The notes below the pieces were generated by a model that was not told where the DNA came from, ran no database searches, and saw nothing but the letters and a program-made list of their open reading frames with translations. From Bacillus sp. N13C7 (GTDB lineage Bacteria > Bacillota > Bacilli > Bacillales > Bacillaceae): a stretch of 64,000 bases of DNA. The position numbers and the translations under genes were made by a program. The DNA is taken from positions 494,829 through 558,828 of the forward strand of contig NZ_JALAMO010000007.1 in assembly GCF_026790065.1 (NCBI RefSeq), read 5' to 3'. Numbering within the stretch: the first letter of the stretch is position 1; each line of letters opens with the position of its first letter. Positions 42,707 to 50,709 of this stretch are shown here, piece after piece.

Positions 42707-42871
42707 ATGAGAGAATTGGACGAAATGATCAGCCGCTTGCGAAACAGAGGAATCAAAGTGGAGAAAGTCAAGTATCCGAAGCAGACCTTGTCAGAGAAAA
42801 AATGGGTTCATCAATGCAAACAGCCGCTTAAAACAAATTACAGAGACTTTAACGGCTATTCTTTCACATAA
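42707..42871 (+). CDS. 54-aa basic protein of unknown function
   Basis: MRELDEMISRLRNRGIKVEK, then VKYPKQTLSEKKWVHQCKQP and a polar, aromatic tail ending in NGYSFT. It has no membrane segment and many Lys/Arg. The ribosome site AAAGGGTG is 10 nt before the ATG. It has its own promoter and a TetR-type operator, and it ends in a terminator shared with cssS. I do not recognise a family. Divergence from yuxN suggests it is a YuxN target. Confidence 0.72.
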   Translation: MRELDEMISRLRNRGIKVEKVKYPKQTLSEKKWVHQCKQPLKTNYRDFNGYSFT

Positions 42872-42907
42872 AAAAAATAGACTGCAAAAACTCTACAGTC
42901 TATTTTG
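42871..42907. terminator. Bidirectional terminator 54-aa gene / cssS
   Basis: Stem AAAATAGACTG / CAGTCTATTTT with a 10-11 nt loop. It overlaps the last codons of cssS. Confidence 0.85.
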
Positions 42908-44255
42908 GCACTGCTATGCGGTATGTTACACCCGTTTTGTCATTTTCAATTGAGATAGACGCCTTATGAAGAGTTAAAATTCGTTTTACGATGCTGAGAC
43001 CAATGCCGAATTCGCCTTTCTTCCCTTTATTAAAAGGCTCATAGAGGCTGGATAGCATCTCATCTTCAATATGCGGTCCGTCATTTCTAATGGTGATCAT
43101 GATATTCCGATCATCTTGTTTCATGCTGATTTCTATCTTTGTCGCAGCATAGCGGATTTGATTTTCCAGAATATTCTCGAGTAGCTTGTTCCATTGCTCA
43201 GGATCACCCGGCATCAGAATGTCTTCTTCTACATCAATTTCCCACGATAATTCTTTCCGTGCCCACTTCAGTCTTTCGATGACTTCCTCTGTCACTTCCA
43301 CAATACTGAACGTGTCGTGCTGCACTTTTTGCTTCGCTAAATAATCCAGCTTCGTTAAATATAATAAATCCTTTATTTTTTTCTCCAGCTTAAGGGCTTC
43401 GCCTTCAATGACATCTACTGTATTTTCAAGATCTCCTTTTGGAAAAATCCCGTCTTTAATCGATTGCGTATATCCTCTGATGACCATGACCGGCGTTTTT
43501 AGATCGTGAGAAATATTTTGCAATAGGGTTCTTTCTGTTTCATCTTTTTGCACAAGCTTTTGACGCATTTCTTCGATGGTATTACCCAATTTGCCGATCT
43601 CATCTTTCCGATCCACTTTCACTGGGTCATCCCAATCCTGTTCGGAAATTCGTTTGACGTGCTTTTCAAATGACACGAGAGGCCTTGATAAATATTTTGC
43701 AAGCCAAATGGCCGGGATCCAGCTTAATAAAATGACAACAGCTATAATAAACAGAAGCTGTTTGAATAGCGTATAGGCCAAATCGTCCCGATATGAATCA
43801 AGCGCGTAGGAGAGCATCATAGCAGGTTGTCCATTGACAGAAAGCCCCTTTTTAATGACAAAAAACACTTTCTCTCCATTGACGTCGGCGCTGTACCGTT
43901 TCTTTTTGGCATCCTGCTTATCAGCCAGCTTGTACACCTTATGGATAAATGAAGACGACAGAATGCTCAAATCCCTGTCAGAAGAAGCAGCTTCATTTTC
44001 AGGCAGGAGCACGTGCTGTACGGAGCGGACAGTTGTAGGCGCCGTAGCTTCCTCGCTGTAATAGCGCCTTTCAATTGAACCCGGCAGGCGGTACTCCGTC
44101 AGAACATGCTGCTCATTTTCAATCGTCGTATACGTTTCATTGGTAAAGAAATCGCGCAGCGTGTTTGAAAATAACACTAGCAGCAAAATGGAAATCGCTA
44201 ACAGGATGCCGGATATGACAACCCATATTTGAAACGCGAGCGGCTTGTTTTTCAT
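42900..44255 (-). CDS. cssS: Sensor histidine kinase CssS
   Basis: 451 aa: two membrane segments (near residues 10-30 and 165-185) enclosing an extracellular sensor domain, HAMP, then ISHDLKTPVMVIRGYT with the phosphorylated His, and the ATP-binding part ENILENQIRYAATKI and GEFGIGLSIVKRIL. It senses misfolded secreted proteins at the membrane/wall interface and activates CssR. It overlaps cssR by 4 nt. Confidence 0.95.
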   Translation of the reverse strand: MKNKPLAFQIWVVISGILLAISILLLVLFSNTLRDFFTNETYTTIENEQHVLTEYRLPGSIERRYYSEEATAPTTVRSVQHVLLPENEAASSDRDLSILSSSFIHKVYKLADKQDAKKKRYSADVNGEKVFFVIKKGLSVNGQPAMMLSYALDSYRDDLAYTLFKQLLFIIAVVILLSWIPAIWLAKYLSRPLVSFEKHVKRISEQDWDDPVKVDRKDEIGKLGNTIEEMRQKLVQKDETERTLLQNISHDLKTPVMVIRGYTQSIKDGIFPKGDLENTVDVIEGEALKLEKKIKDLLYLTKLDYLAKQKVQHDTFSIVEVTEEVIERLKWARKELSWEIDVEEDILMPGDPEQWNKLLENILENQIRYAATKIEISMKQDDRNIMITIRNDGPHIEDEMLSSLYEPFNKGKKGEFGIGLSIVKRILTLHKASISIENDKTGVTYRIAVPK

Positions 44256-44929
44256 GATGACATCATCCTGTAGCCGAACCCGTAAATCGTTTCAACCTTC
44301 AATTCTGGCATCTTTTTGCGCAGTCTCCGGACGAGATCATCGACGACCCGATCCGTTCCAAAGTAGTCATGCCCCCACACTTTTACGAGAATATCCTCAC
44401 GAGAGTATGGATGTCCTTTATGATGGATAAATAAGAGCAGCAGATCAAATTCCTTCGACGTCAAATTGATGATATTGCCGTTTTCATCATAAACCTCGCG
44501 GGCGTCTTCAGCGACACGGTAAGAGGAAACAGCGATCTCATTTTTTTGTACAGGCGGGGCTTCTTTATAGACGAGCTGAAGAAGCTTTTGCACACGTATA
44601 ATCAGCTCCCGCGGCAGAAATGGCTTTGAAATATAGTCATTGCTGCCAAGCTCTAAGCCAAGCACTCTGTCAATATCTGCGTCCCGGGCAGAAATAAAAA
44701 TGACCGGCACGTCAGGGTCTTTCTCTTTGATTTCTTTTATTAATGTATAGCCGTCAGTATCCGGCAGCATGATATCGAGAATCCAAAGGTGAGGAGACGG
44801 CGTCATTTTCTTTCTGGCGTCTTCACCTTTCGTAAAAGATGTAATGTTCCAGCCTTCATTCTCTAAATACTTCGTCAGCAGTTCATTCAGATTATCCTCA
44901 TCTTCAACTAGATAAATGGTGTATGACAA
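44252..44929 (-). CDS. cssR: Response regulator CssR (OmpR family)
   Basis: 225 aa. The receiver holds EDEDN, the phosphorylated Asp in ILDIMLPDTDG, and SKPF; the OmpR-type winged helix ends in VETIYGFGYRM. It controls htrA, htrB and its own operon. The intergenic region to htrB carries three TTTTCAYA-type octamers. A minus-strand TATAAT at 44954-44959 is the likely -10. Confidence 0.95.
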   Translation of the reverse strand: MSYTIYLVEDEDNLNELLTKYLENEGWNITSFTKGEDARKKMTPSPHLWILDIMLPDTDGYTLIKEIKEKDPDVPVIFISARDADIDRVLGLELGSNDYISKPFLPRELIIRVQKLLQLVYKEAPPVQKNEIAVSSYRVAEDAREVYDENGNIINLTSKEFDLLLLFIHHKGHPYSREDILVKVWGHDYFGTDRVVDDLVRRLRKKMPELKVETIYGFGYRMMSS

Positions 44930-44985
44930 GGCTCTTCACATCCTTTCAACGTCATTATAAACTAGTTTTAACATATGGCAGGCAA

Positions 44986-45014
44986 TTTTCATAATTTCAC
45001 ATATTCTTTTCATT
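44986..45014. promoter_or_regulatory. CssR-type octamer repeats before htrB
   Basis: TTTTCATA (44986), ATTTCACA (44994) and TTTTCATT (45007) are near-repeats spaced 8 and 13 nt. CssR targets are known to carry repeated TTTTCACA-like octamers. They end directly before the htrB -10 region (TATGAT, 45035-45040). Confidence 0.6.
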
Positions 45015-45087
45015 TTTATCCCACAATGTTTGTTTATGATATGTATAAGGGAAGAAAGGAAGAGAAAAAGAGCGAGGAAGATGCAGG

Positions 45088-45171
45088 ATGATCAAACATA
45101 TTCTATTTTGGTGCTTTGCTTTTCTCCTCATTATTGGGACAATTGAACTTGTACATGCGATGAAAATGTAA
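45088..45171 (+). CDS. Possible 27-aa membrane peptide upstream of htrB
   Basis: MIKHILFWCFAFLLIIGTIE followed by LVHAMKM. The peptide has a basic start and one clear hydrophobic segment, and would be translated from the htrB transcript 36 nt ahead of htrB. The ribosome signal (GAGGAAGATGCAGGATG) is imperfect. It is short, so chance is possible. Confidence 0.4.
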   Translation: MIKHILFWCFAFLLIIGTIELVHAMKM

Positions 45172-45207
45172 CGATAAATGAAAAACCGTTTGAAGGAGTG
45201 TAAGAAG

Positions 45208-46581
45208 ATGGATTATCGACGTGATGACCAGAATGATCAACATCAGACAGAATCTTCACATACAGAACATCAGAATTCAGAAAACCGGAAGCTGATTGAA
45301 CATCCTGAACAGGAATTGCTTGACGCGCCTGTTTCGTATGGAACGGGGCGGCAAGAAACGGCTTCTGCTATAGAAATGGAAAAGAAAGAAACGGCTGTGA
45401 AAAAAGAAAAAAAACGGAGAGCCGCATGGCTGAGCCCGATTTTAGGTGGAATTATCGGCGGGGGCCTGATGCTCGGCATCGCGCCTTATCTGCCATCAGA
45501 CCATGATCAGACCGAGACCGTTTCCGCAAATAAACAGGTGCAGTCAGATAATTTTACAACGACACCGATTACGAACGCTTCAAACGTCGCTGATATGGTA
45601 GAGGATTTAGAGCCGACGATTGTCGGCATCTCCAATATCCAAACCTCTCAAAATAACACATTCGGCACGGGAGGCGGTTCCAGCTCAGAAAGTGAAAGCG
45701 GAACCGGGTCAGGCGTGATTTTCAAAAAAGACAGCAATAAAGCGTATATCATTACAAACAACCATGTCGTTGAAGGCGCGAATAAGCTGACTGTCACGTT
45801 ATACAACGGAGAAACGGAGACGGCCAAGCTTGTCGGCAGCGATACCATAACAGATTTGGCTGTTCTGGAAATCAGCAGCAAGAACGTCAAAAAAGTGGCG
45901 AGCTTCGGTGACTCTTCACAGCTGCGTACGGGCGAAAAGGTAATCGCTATCGGGAACCCGCTCGGACAGCAATTTTCCGGTACGGTGACACAGGGCATCA
46001 TCAGCGGATTGAACCGGACGATTGATGTGGATACAACACAGGGTACGGTGGAAATGAACGTGCTGCAGACTGACGCAGCGATCAATCCGGGGAACAGCGG
46101 AGGACCATTAATCAATGCAAGCGGCCAGGTCATCGGCATCAACAGTTTGAAGGTGAGCGAAAGCGGCGTGGAGTCACTTGGATTTGCGATCCCAAGCAAT
46201 GATGTAGAGCCGATTGTTGACCAGCTGCTGGAAAACGGAAAAGTAGACCGCCCGTTTTTAGGCGTGCAAATGATTGACATGTCGCAAGTTCCTGAAACGT
46301 ATCAGGAAAATACGCTTGGCCTGTTTGGAGATCAATTAGGCAAAGGTGTTTATGTAAAAGAAGTTCAAGCAAATTCACCTGCAGCAAAAGCCGGTGTGAA
46401 ATCAGAGGATGTCATTGTCAAACTAAACGGCAAAGACGTGGAAAGCAGTGCTGATATCCGCCAGATCCTTTACAAAGACTTGAAAGTCGGAGATAAAACG
46501 ACAATCCAGGTGCTTCGAAACGGAAAAACGAAAACCTTGAACGTGGCGCTGACCAAGCAGACAGAAAGCAGCACAAGCTAA
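45208..46581 (+). CDS. htrB: Quality-control serine protease HtrB (DegP/HtrA family)
   Basis: 457 aa membrane-anchored protease: a polar N-terminal segment of about 80 residues, one membrane span (WLSPILGGIIGGGLMLGIAPYL), a trypsin-like domain with His in ITNNHVVEGA, Asp in TITDLAVLEI and Ser in INPGNSGGPL, and one C-terminal PDZ domain (GKGVYVKEVQANSPAAKAGV). It degrades misfolded exported proteins under CssRS control. ATG 45208 follows GAAGGAG. Confidence 0.95.
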   Translation: MDYRRDDQNDQHQTESSHTEHQNSENRKLIEHPEQELLDAPVSYGTGRQETASAIEMEKKETAVKKEKKRRAAWLSPILGGIIGGGLMLGIAPYLPSDHDQTETVSANKQVQSDNFTTTPITNASNVADMVEDLEPTIVGISNIQTSQNNTFGTGGGSSSESESGTGSGVIFKKDSNKAYIITNNHVVEGANKLTVTLYNGETETAKLVGSDTITDLAVLEISSKNVKKVASFGDSSQLRTGEKVIAIGNPLGQQFSGTVTQGIISGLNRTIDVDTTQGTVEMNVLQTDAAINPGNSGGPLINASGQVIGINSLKVSESGVESLGFAIPSNDVEPIVDQLLENGKVDRPFLGVQMIDMSQVPETYQENTLGLFGDQLGKGVYVKEVQANSPAAKAGVKSEDVIVKLNGKDVESSADIRQILYKDLKVGDKTTIQVLRNGKTKTLNVALTKQTESSTS

Positions 46582-46589
46582 ACGGTAAT

Positions 46590-46625
46590 GAAAAAGCTGA
46601 ACCCAAAAAGGGTTCAGCTTTTTTT
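46590..46625. terminator. Bidirectional terminator htrB / mrgA
   Basis: Long stem AAAAAGCTGAACCC / GGGTTCAGCTTTTT with a 5-nt loop. Confidence 0.93.
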
Positions 46626-47085
46626 ATCCTAAGTAAGCGGAAAGCATCCACACTTGCTTTTCAACCTCATCAATTAATCCGACAAACAAGTCCGCTGTTG
46701 CATTGTCTTGATTTTCTTCAGCCAGGCCGATCACGAATTTAGATTCGCTGCTGATTTGTTTGTAGTCGTTTATCAATGCTTGTACCATTTCTGACGCTGA
46801 TGTTTCGTTTCCGCCGTCAGTAATAGACGCATGCTCAGTGTATTCCTTCAATGTGGCAACAGGCTGTCCGCCGATCGCCAGCAGGCGCTCAGCGATGGTA
46901 TCGACTGTTTCCGCCGCATGGTCATACAGTTCCTCAAATTTCTCATGTAATGTAAAGAAATGCGGCCCTTTCACATACCAATGGAAGCGGTGGAGCTTAG
47001 AATATAAAAGAAACCAGTTTGATATTTGTGTGTTCATTGAATTCTCAACTAATGTTTGGTTTGTTTTTGCGTTTTCAGTTTTCAT
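46624..47085 (-). CDS. mrgA: MrgA, Dps-family DNA-binding ferritin-like protein
   Basis: 153 aa Dps protein: [37 protein letters not shown] region carries the intersubunit ferroxidase ligands (His, His, Asp, Glu). It stores iron, consumes peroxide and covers DNA. Ribosome site GGAGGACG. A perfect PerR box and a SigA promoter lie upstream, fitting peroxide and metal control. Confidence 0.97.
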   Translation of the reverse strand: MKTENAKTNQTLVENSMNTQISNWFLLYSKLHRFHWYVKGPHFFTLHEKFEELYDHAAETVDTIAERLLAIGGQPVATLKEYTEHASITDGGNETSASEMVQALINDYKQISSESKFVIGLAEENQDNATADLFVGLIDEVEKQVWMLSAYLG

Positions 47086-47118
47086 AAGATAACGTCCTCC
47101 TTGTGATCTGTTGATTTA

Positions 47119-47146
47119 ATTATATCATATACTAAATAAAAATCAA
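47119..47146 (-). promoter_or_regulatory. SigA promoter of mrgA
   Basis: Minus strand TTGATT (47141-47146), 16 nt, TATAAT (47119-47124). Confidence 0.65.
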
Positions 47147-47153
47147 TACTAAA

Positions 47154-47168
47154 TTATAATAATTATAA
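47154..47168. promoter_or_regulatory. PerR box of mrgA
   Basis: TTATAATAATTATAA is a perfect 7-1-7 Per box (TTATAATnATTATAA), 8 nt upstream of the mrgA -35. Confidence 0.92.
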
Positions 47169-47174
47169 TTTAGG

Positions 47175-48017
47175 TCATCTGAATAGCTTTTTCTTCAGGA
47201 TAGATTCCCACGCAGACCAAGGAAAAAGCGATCGGAATAGCAGGGTGAGCCTGACGCCTTTTCCGATCGGATACCGCAATTTCTTTATGTGCTGTTTCGT
47301 TGCTAATTGATAAATGAGATCGGCAACCTCTTGGGGGTCTCCGCTATCATCTGCGTTCTTTTCAACGTAGGAAAGGATCTTTTTATAGTATCGATAATAA
47401 GCTGAATCGTCAGCAGGCACCGACATATAATTTGATAATGATGTTGACCAGATTGATGTCTTGTATGAGCCCGGCTCGATCAAAGCGGTTTCGATTCCGA
47501 ACGGAAGCAGCTCCATGCGCAGACTTTCAGAAAAACCCTCCAATGCATGCTTGGAAGCTGCATATGGCGACAGAGCAGGGAATCCGGTCAGGCCGCTGAT
47601 ACTGCTCACGTTTATAATCTTTGCGCCGCTATGCTTTCTTATGTAAGGCAAAACGGTTTTTGTCACATGAATCAATCCGAAGACATTTGTTTCAAACTGT
47701 TGTCTGAAATGTTCCATCGGCACATCCTCGACAAAACCTCCATAAGCCGTTCCGGCGTTGTTGACGAGAATATCAATGGGAGCGTAAGTGCTAACGGCTT
47801 TCCCGAATGAGGCAATTGATTGCTCATCGGTGACATCAAGAGCGGTAATGTGAATGGAATCAGCCACATTGTGTGCTGCGGCTAATTCTCGTAGCTGTTC
47901 TGCTTTATCAGGCTGTCTTGTTGTGGCAATCACGAAAAAAGACTTGGCGAGCTTCACGGCTGCCAGCTGGCCAAAGCCTTTTGACGCTCCTGTAACAATC
48001 GCAATTTTTTTATTCAT
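47175..48017 (-). CDS. yusZ: Short-chain dehydrogenase YusZ
   Basis: 280 aa SDR: GASKGFGQ near residue 10, NNAG in the middle, Ser then YAASKHALEGF with catalytic Tyr and Lys. The C-terminal extension of about 80 residues with a basic end is longer than in the minimal family. ATG 48017 follows GGAGGAATTTG; a TTG one codon earlier is less likely. It precedes mrgA on the same strand, with the PerR box between, so mrgA is read separately. Substrate unknown. Confidence 0.87.
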   Translation of the reverse strand: MNKKIAIVTGASKGFGQLAAVKLAKSFFVIATTRQPDKAEQLRELAAAHNVADSIHITALDVTDEQSIASFGKAVSTYAPIDILVNNAGTAYGGFVEDVPMEHFRQQFETNVFGLIHVTKTVLPYIRKHSGAKIINVSSISGLTGFPALSPYAASKHALEGFSESLRMELLPFGIETALIEPGSYKTSIWSTSLSNYMSVPADDSAYYRYYKKILSYVEKNADDSGDPQEVADLIYQLATKQHIKKLRYPIGKGVRLTLLFRSLFPWSAWESILKKKLFR

Positions 48018-48149
48018 CAAATTCCTCCTATTTAACTCTACAGCTATTGTACAATCATGAACGGAAAAAAACGCCGCTGAAAGAATTTTTTATACAATAA
48101 TTCAGAATTGTTCTATAATAAAATGAAAGAAGGAAAGGGGTTTTGTGTG

Positions 48150-49946
48150 ATGGCGCTGCAAGGGGTAAACCAAAGATGGGATCTTGATTCATTTTTTAAG
48201 GGCGGAAGCCAGTCAGAAGAATTCAAAAGATATATCGACAAACTGTCACAAAGTCTGCGTGCATTTCACGATATGACGGATACGTTTCAGGTGCCTGAGT
48301 CGCCTGAAGAGGCTGGGGAGCTGACGGCATTGCTTGATGTATTTGAACAGACATCTGTCAAGCTTCAGCAGGCCGGCGCTTTTGTCGCTTGCCTTATGGC
48401 CCAGAATATCAGTGATCAAAAGGCTATTGAGCATCAGTCACTCATGAATCGGCTTTCAGCAGATTTTCAATCATCTCTTGTGACTTTAGATCATAAACTT
48501 GTGGCCATTGATCAAGACGTGTGGAATGAATTGTTAACAAAGCCGGGATTACGCGATGTATCGTACATATTAAACGAAAGAAGGCAAAGGGTTGCTGAGA
48601 AGCTCAGCCCGGGTAAAGAAAAACTGATTGGAAACCTTGCGGTGGACGGGTATCACGCTTGGAGTGACTTATACAATATGTTTGTCGGGAAAATGACGAT
48701 ACCGTATGAGGAAAACGGTGAGAACAAGCAGTTGTCTGTCGGCCAGGCTGAAAATGTGATGGCCCACCAAGACCGCGCTGTCAGAAAAACAATATATGAA
48801 CGCTTGCATCAAGCCTGGGAGAGCAAGCAGGATGTGTTCAGCAGCACACTGAATCATTTAGCAGGATTCCGGCTTGAAACCTATAAAGCGCGCGGCTGGG
48901 AGAATATCCTGAAGGAACCGCTGCAAATCAATAGAATGAAAAAAGAAACACTTGATACGATGTGGCAGGTCATCACTGAAAACAAAAAGCCGTTCGTTCA
49001 GTTTTTGAACCGGAAAGCATCTATGCTCGGCCTTGAAAAACTCAGCTGGTACGATGTCGAGGCACCGATCGGTTCTGAGGGAAAGGCCTATTCATATGAT
49101 GAAGCCGCAAATATCATCGTCAGCCAGTTTTCAACGTTTGGCAAAAAGCTGTCCTCTTTTACTGAAAAAGCATTTCGGGACCGCTGGATTGAAGCAGAAG
49201 ACAGAAGCGGAAAAAGAGTCGGCGGCTTTTGCACGAGCTTTCCGGACAGCGGTGAATCACGGATTTTTATGACGTTTTCGGGAAGTGCCTCAAATGTCTC
49301 TACGCTTGCACATGAGCTCGGACACGCATTCCATCAGGAAGCGATGCTCAATGTCAGGCCGTTAAACCGTTCCTACGCCATGAACGTCGCGGAAACAGCC
49401 TCAACGTTCGCAGAGATGATTGTGGCAGACGCGACTGTCCAGCAGGCGGAGACGAAGGAAGAAAAGCTTGTCCTTCTGGAGGATAAAGTGCAAAGAAGCG
49501 TTGCGTTCTTCATGAATATCCACGCTAGATTCCTATTCGAAACGAGATTTTATGAAGAACGAAAGCGGGGAGCTGTCCCGGCCGCTCGTTTGAATGAGCT
49601 GATGGAAGAGGCGCAAAAAGAGGCATATTGCAATGCGTTAGGAGAGTATCATCCGCTCTTTTGGGCATCAAAGCTTCACTTTCATATTACGAGGGTGCCA
49701 TTTTACAATTTTCCTTATACGTTCGGCTACCTGTTTTCTCTCGGCATTTACGCATTGGCGCTTGAGGAAAAGAATGCGTTCGAAGAGAAGTATATCGCGT
49801 TATTGCGCGATACGGCTTCTATGACCGTTGAAGATTTGGCAATGAAGCATTTGGGCGCTGATATTACGAAGCGCGATTTCTGGGAGAATGCCATCAAGCT
49901 GGCCGTTCGGGATGCGGAAGCCTTTTTGCAAATGACTGAATCTTAA
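48150..49946 (+). CDS. yusX: M3-family zinc oligopeptidase YusX (PepF-like)
   Basis: 598 aa cytosolic oligoendopeptidase F-type peptidase. The zinc site is AHELGHAFHQEA with a downstream Glu in NVAETASTFAEM. ATG 48150 follows GAAAGGGGTTTTGTGTG; earlier in-frame codons lack a ribosome site. It probably trims short peptides. It stands alone between yusZ and a terminator. Confidence 0.92.
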   Translation: MALQGVNQRWDLDSFFKGGSQSEEFKRYIDKLSQSLRAFHDMTDTFQVPESPEEAGELTALLDVFEQTSVKLQQAGAFVACLMAQNISDQKAIEHQSLMNRLSADFQSSLVTLDHKLVAIDQDVWNELLTKPGLRDVSYILNERRQRVAEKLSPGKEKLIGNLAVDGYHAWSDLYNMFVGKMTIPYEENGENKQLSVGQAENVMAHQDRAVRKTIYERLHQAWESKQDVFSSTLNHLAGFRLETYKARGWENILKEPLQINRMKKETLDTMWQVITENKKPFVQFLNRKASMLGLEKLSWYDVEAPIGSEGKAYSYDEAANIIVSQFSTFGKKLSSFTEKAFRDRWIEAEDRSGKRVGGFCTSFPDSGESRIFMTFSGSASNVSTLAHELGHAFHQEAMLNVRPLNRSYAMNVAETASTFAEMIVADATVQQAETKEEKLVLLEDKVQRSVAFFMNIHARFLFETRFYEERKRGAVPAARLNELMEEAQKEAYCNALGEYHPLFWASKLHFHITRVPFYNFPYTFGYLFSLGIYALALEEKNAFEEKYIALLRDTASMTVEDLAMKHLGADITKRDFWENAIKLAVRDAEAFLQMTES

Positions 49947-49948
49947 AG

Positions 49949-49981
49949 AAGAGCCGCGGCGTTAGTTGCCTCGGCTTTTTC
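49949..49981 (+). terminator. Terminator of yusX
   Basis: Imperfect stem GAGCCGcGGC / GCCtCGGCTTTTT with one mismatch and a 7-nt loop, then a T-run. Confidence 0.8.
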
Positions 49982-49991
49982 AATTCTTCCC

Positions 49992-50022
49992 TGAATGAGG
50001 ATTCCATTCTCTGGACATACCT
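49992..50022 (+). promoter_or_regulatory. SigG-like promoter before yusW
   Basis: TGAATG (49992-49997), 18 nt, CATACCT (50016-50022); one mismatch each to TGAATA and CATACTA. It suggests forespore expression of yusW. Confidence 0.4.
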
Positions 50023-50040
50023 AAAAACAAATGGAATCCT
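49998..50040 (+). repeat. 11-bp inverted repeat in the yusW leader
   Basis: AGGATTCCATT (49998-50008) and AATGGAATCCT (50030-50040) are perfect complements with a 21-nt loop, ending 3 nt before the GGGGGG ribosome site of yusW. It overlaps the SigG-like promoter, so it may be an operator or an RNA hairpin. Confidence 0.7.
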
Positions 50041-50055
50041 ACAGGGGGGAAACAT

Positions 50056-50493
50056 ATGCATTTGATCAGAGCAGCCGGGGCTGTTTGTCTCGCTGTGGTT
50101 CTGATAACGGGCTGCCGTCTCAATGAAGACCAGCAGCAGGCAGAAGGAGAAAATACAGCCGTCACCCGACTGAAGTCCGTTCCTTACAGCAATTTCTCGC
50201 TTCGTGTGAGCTACGGAGACGGTGAGCACAATCGTTATGAAGGCATATATACAAAAAACGGAACGCATGAAACAGCGGAAATACAGGATAAACTTTCTGG
50301 TGTCAATCAGGAAGGGGAAGAAGCATTGGATGAGATGAAAATGATTCTGAGCGAGCTTTCCGTGACAGACCAAATGGCGGAAACAGAAGTGATACACAGT
50401 GTGCTGGCAGCGTTTAATTTGGACAGCCATTATGATCATATAGACTTAAAGGTGAAGCTGAAGAACGGCTCAGTCAGAGAAATTAAGAAATAA
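50056..50493 (+). CDS. yusW: YusW family lipoprotein
   Basis: 145 aa: MHLIRAAGAVCLAVVLITGC is a lipoprotein signal (lipobox ITGC, Cys 20). The mature part is a single domain starting about residue 48 (SVPYSNFSLRVSYGDGEHNRYEG) and ending ILSELSVTDQMAETEVIHSV and LKVKLKNGSVREIKK, matching the YusW-like family of unknown function. Exposed at the outer face of the membrane. It has its own upstream region with an inverted repeat and a SigG-like promoter. Confidence 0.85.
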   Translation: MHLIRAAGAVCLAVVLITGCRLNEDQQQAEGENTAVTRLKSVPYSNFSLRVSYGDGEHNRYEGIYTKNGTHETAEIQDKLSGVNQEGEEALDEMKMILSELSVTDQMAETEVIHSVLAAFNLDSHYDHIDLKVKLKNGSVREIKK

Positions 50494-50541
50494 TCTTGTG
50501 ATAAAAAACCCATAAACGCCAATTATGTCCAAAAAACTAAT

Positions 50542-50579
50542 TGAAAATGATTTTCAAAGTCATTGTTTTCTGCTACAAT
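50542..50579 (+). promoter_or_regulatory. Fur box and promoter of yusV
   Basis: TGAAAATGATTTTCA (50542-50556) is a 7-1-7 Fur-type palindrome with one change in each arm. An extended -10, TG-C-TACAAT (50571-50579), follows. The leader to the yusV start is about 125 nt. Confidence 0.75.
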
Positions 50580-50709
50580 GAGGGATATATGACCATATCA
50601 AATGGCTGAATATCGAATCACTTGCATTGATGACAATTGACTTTAACGCATGTATATAGAAAACGTGCAATACATAGTGCTGCTAAAAAGCCAGCAAAAA
50701 GGAGCGGTT

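Noticed and set aside
45081-45146. 21-codon alternative peptide starting at ATG 45081 in the htrB leader
   Set aside because: Polar, no features; the 45088 frame with a membrane segment is the more plausible one.
45648-46280. 210-codon open frame antisense to htrB
   Set aside because: It lies within the protease domain, no family resemblance and no ribosome site.
49894-50439. 181-codon open frame antisense to yusW
   Set aside because: It would read through the yusX terminator and the yusW leader; yusW itself has a lipobox and good start.
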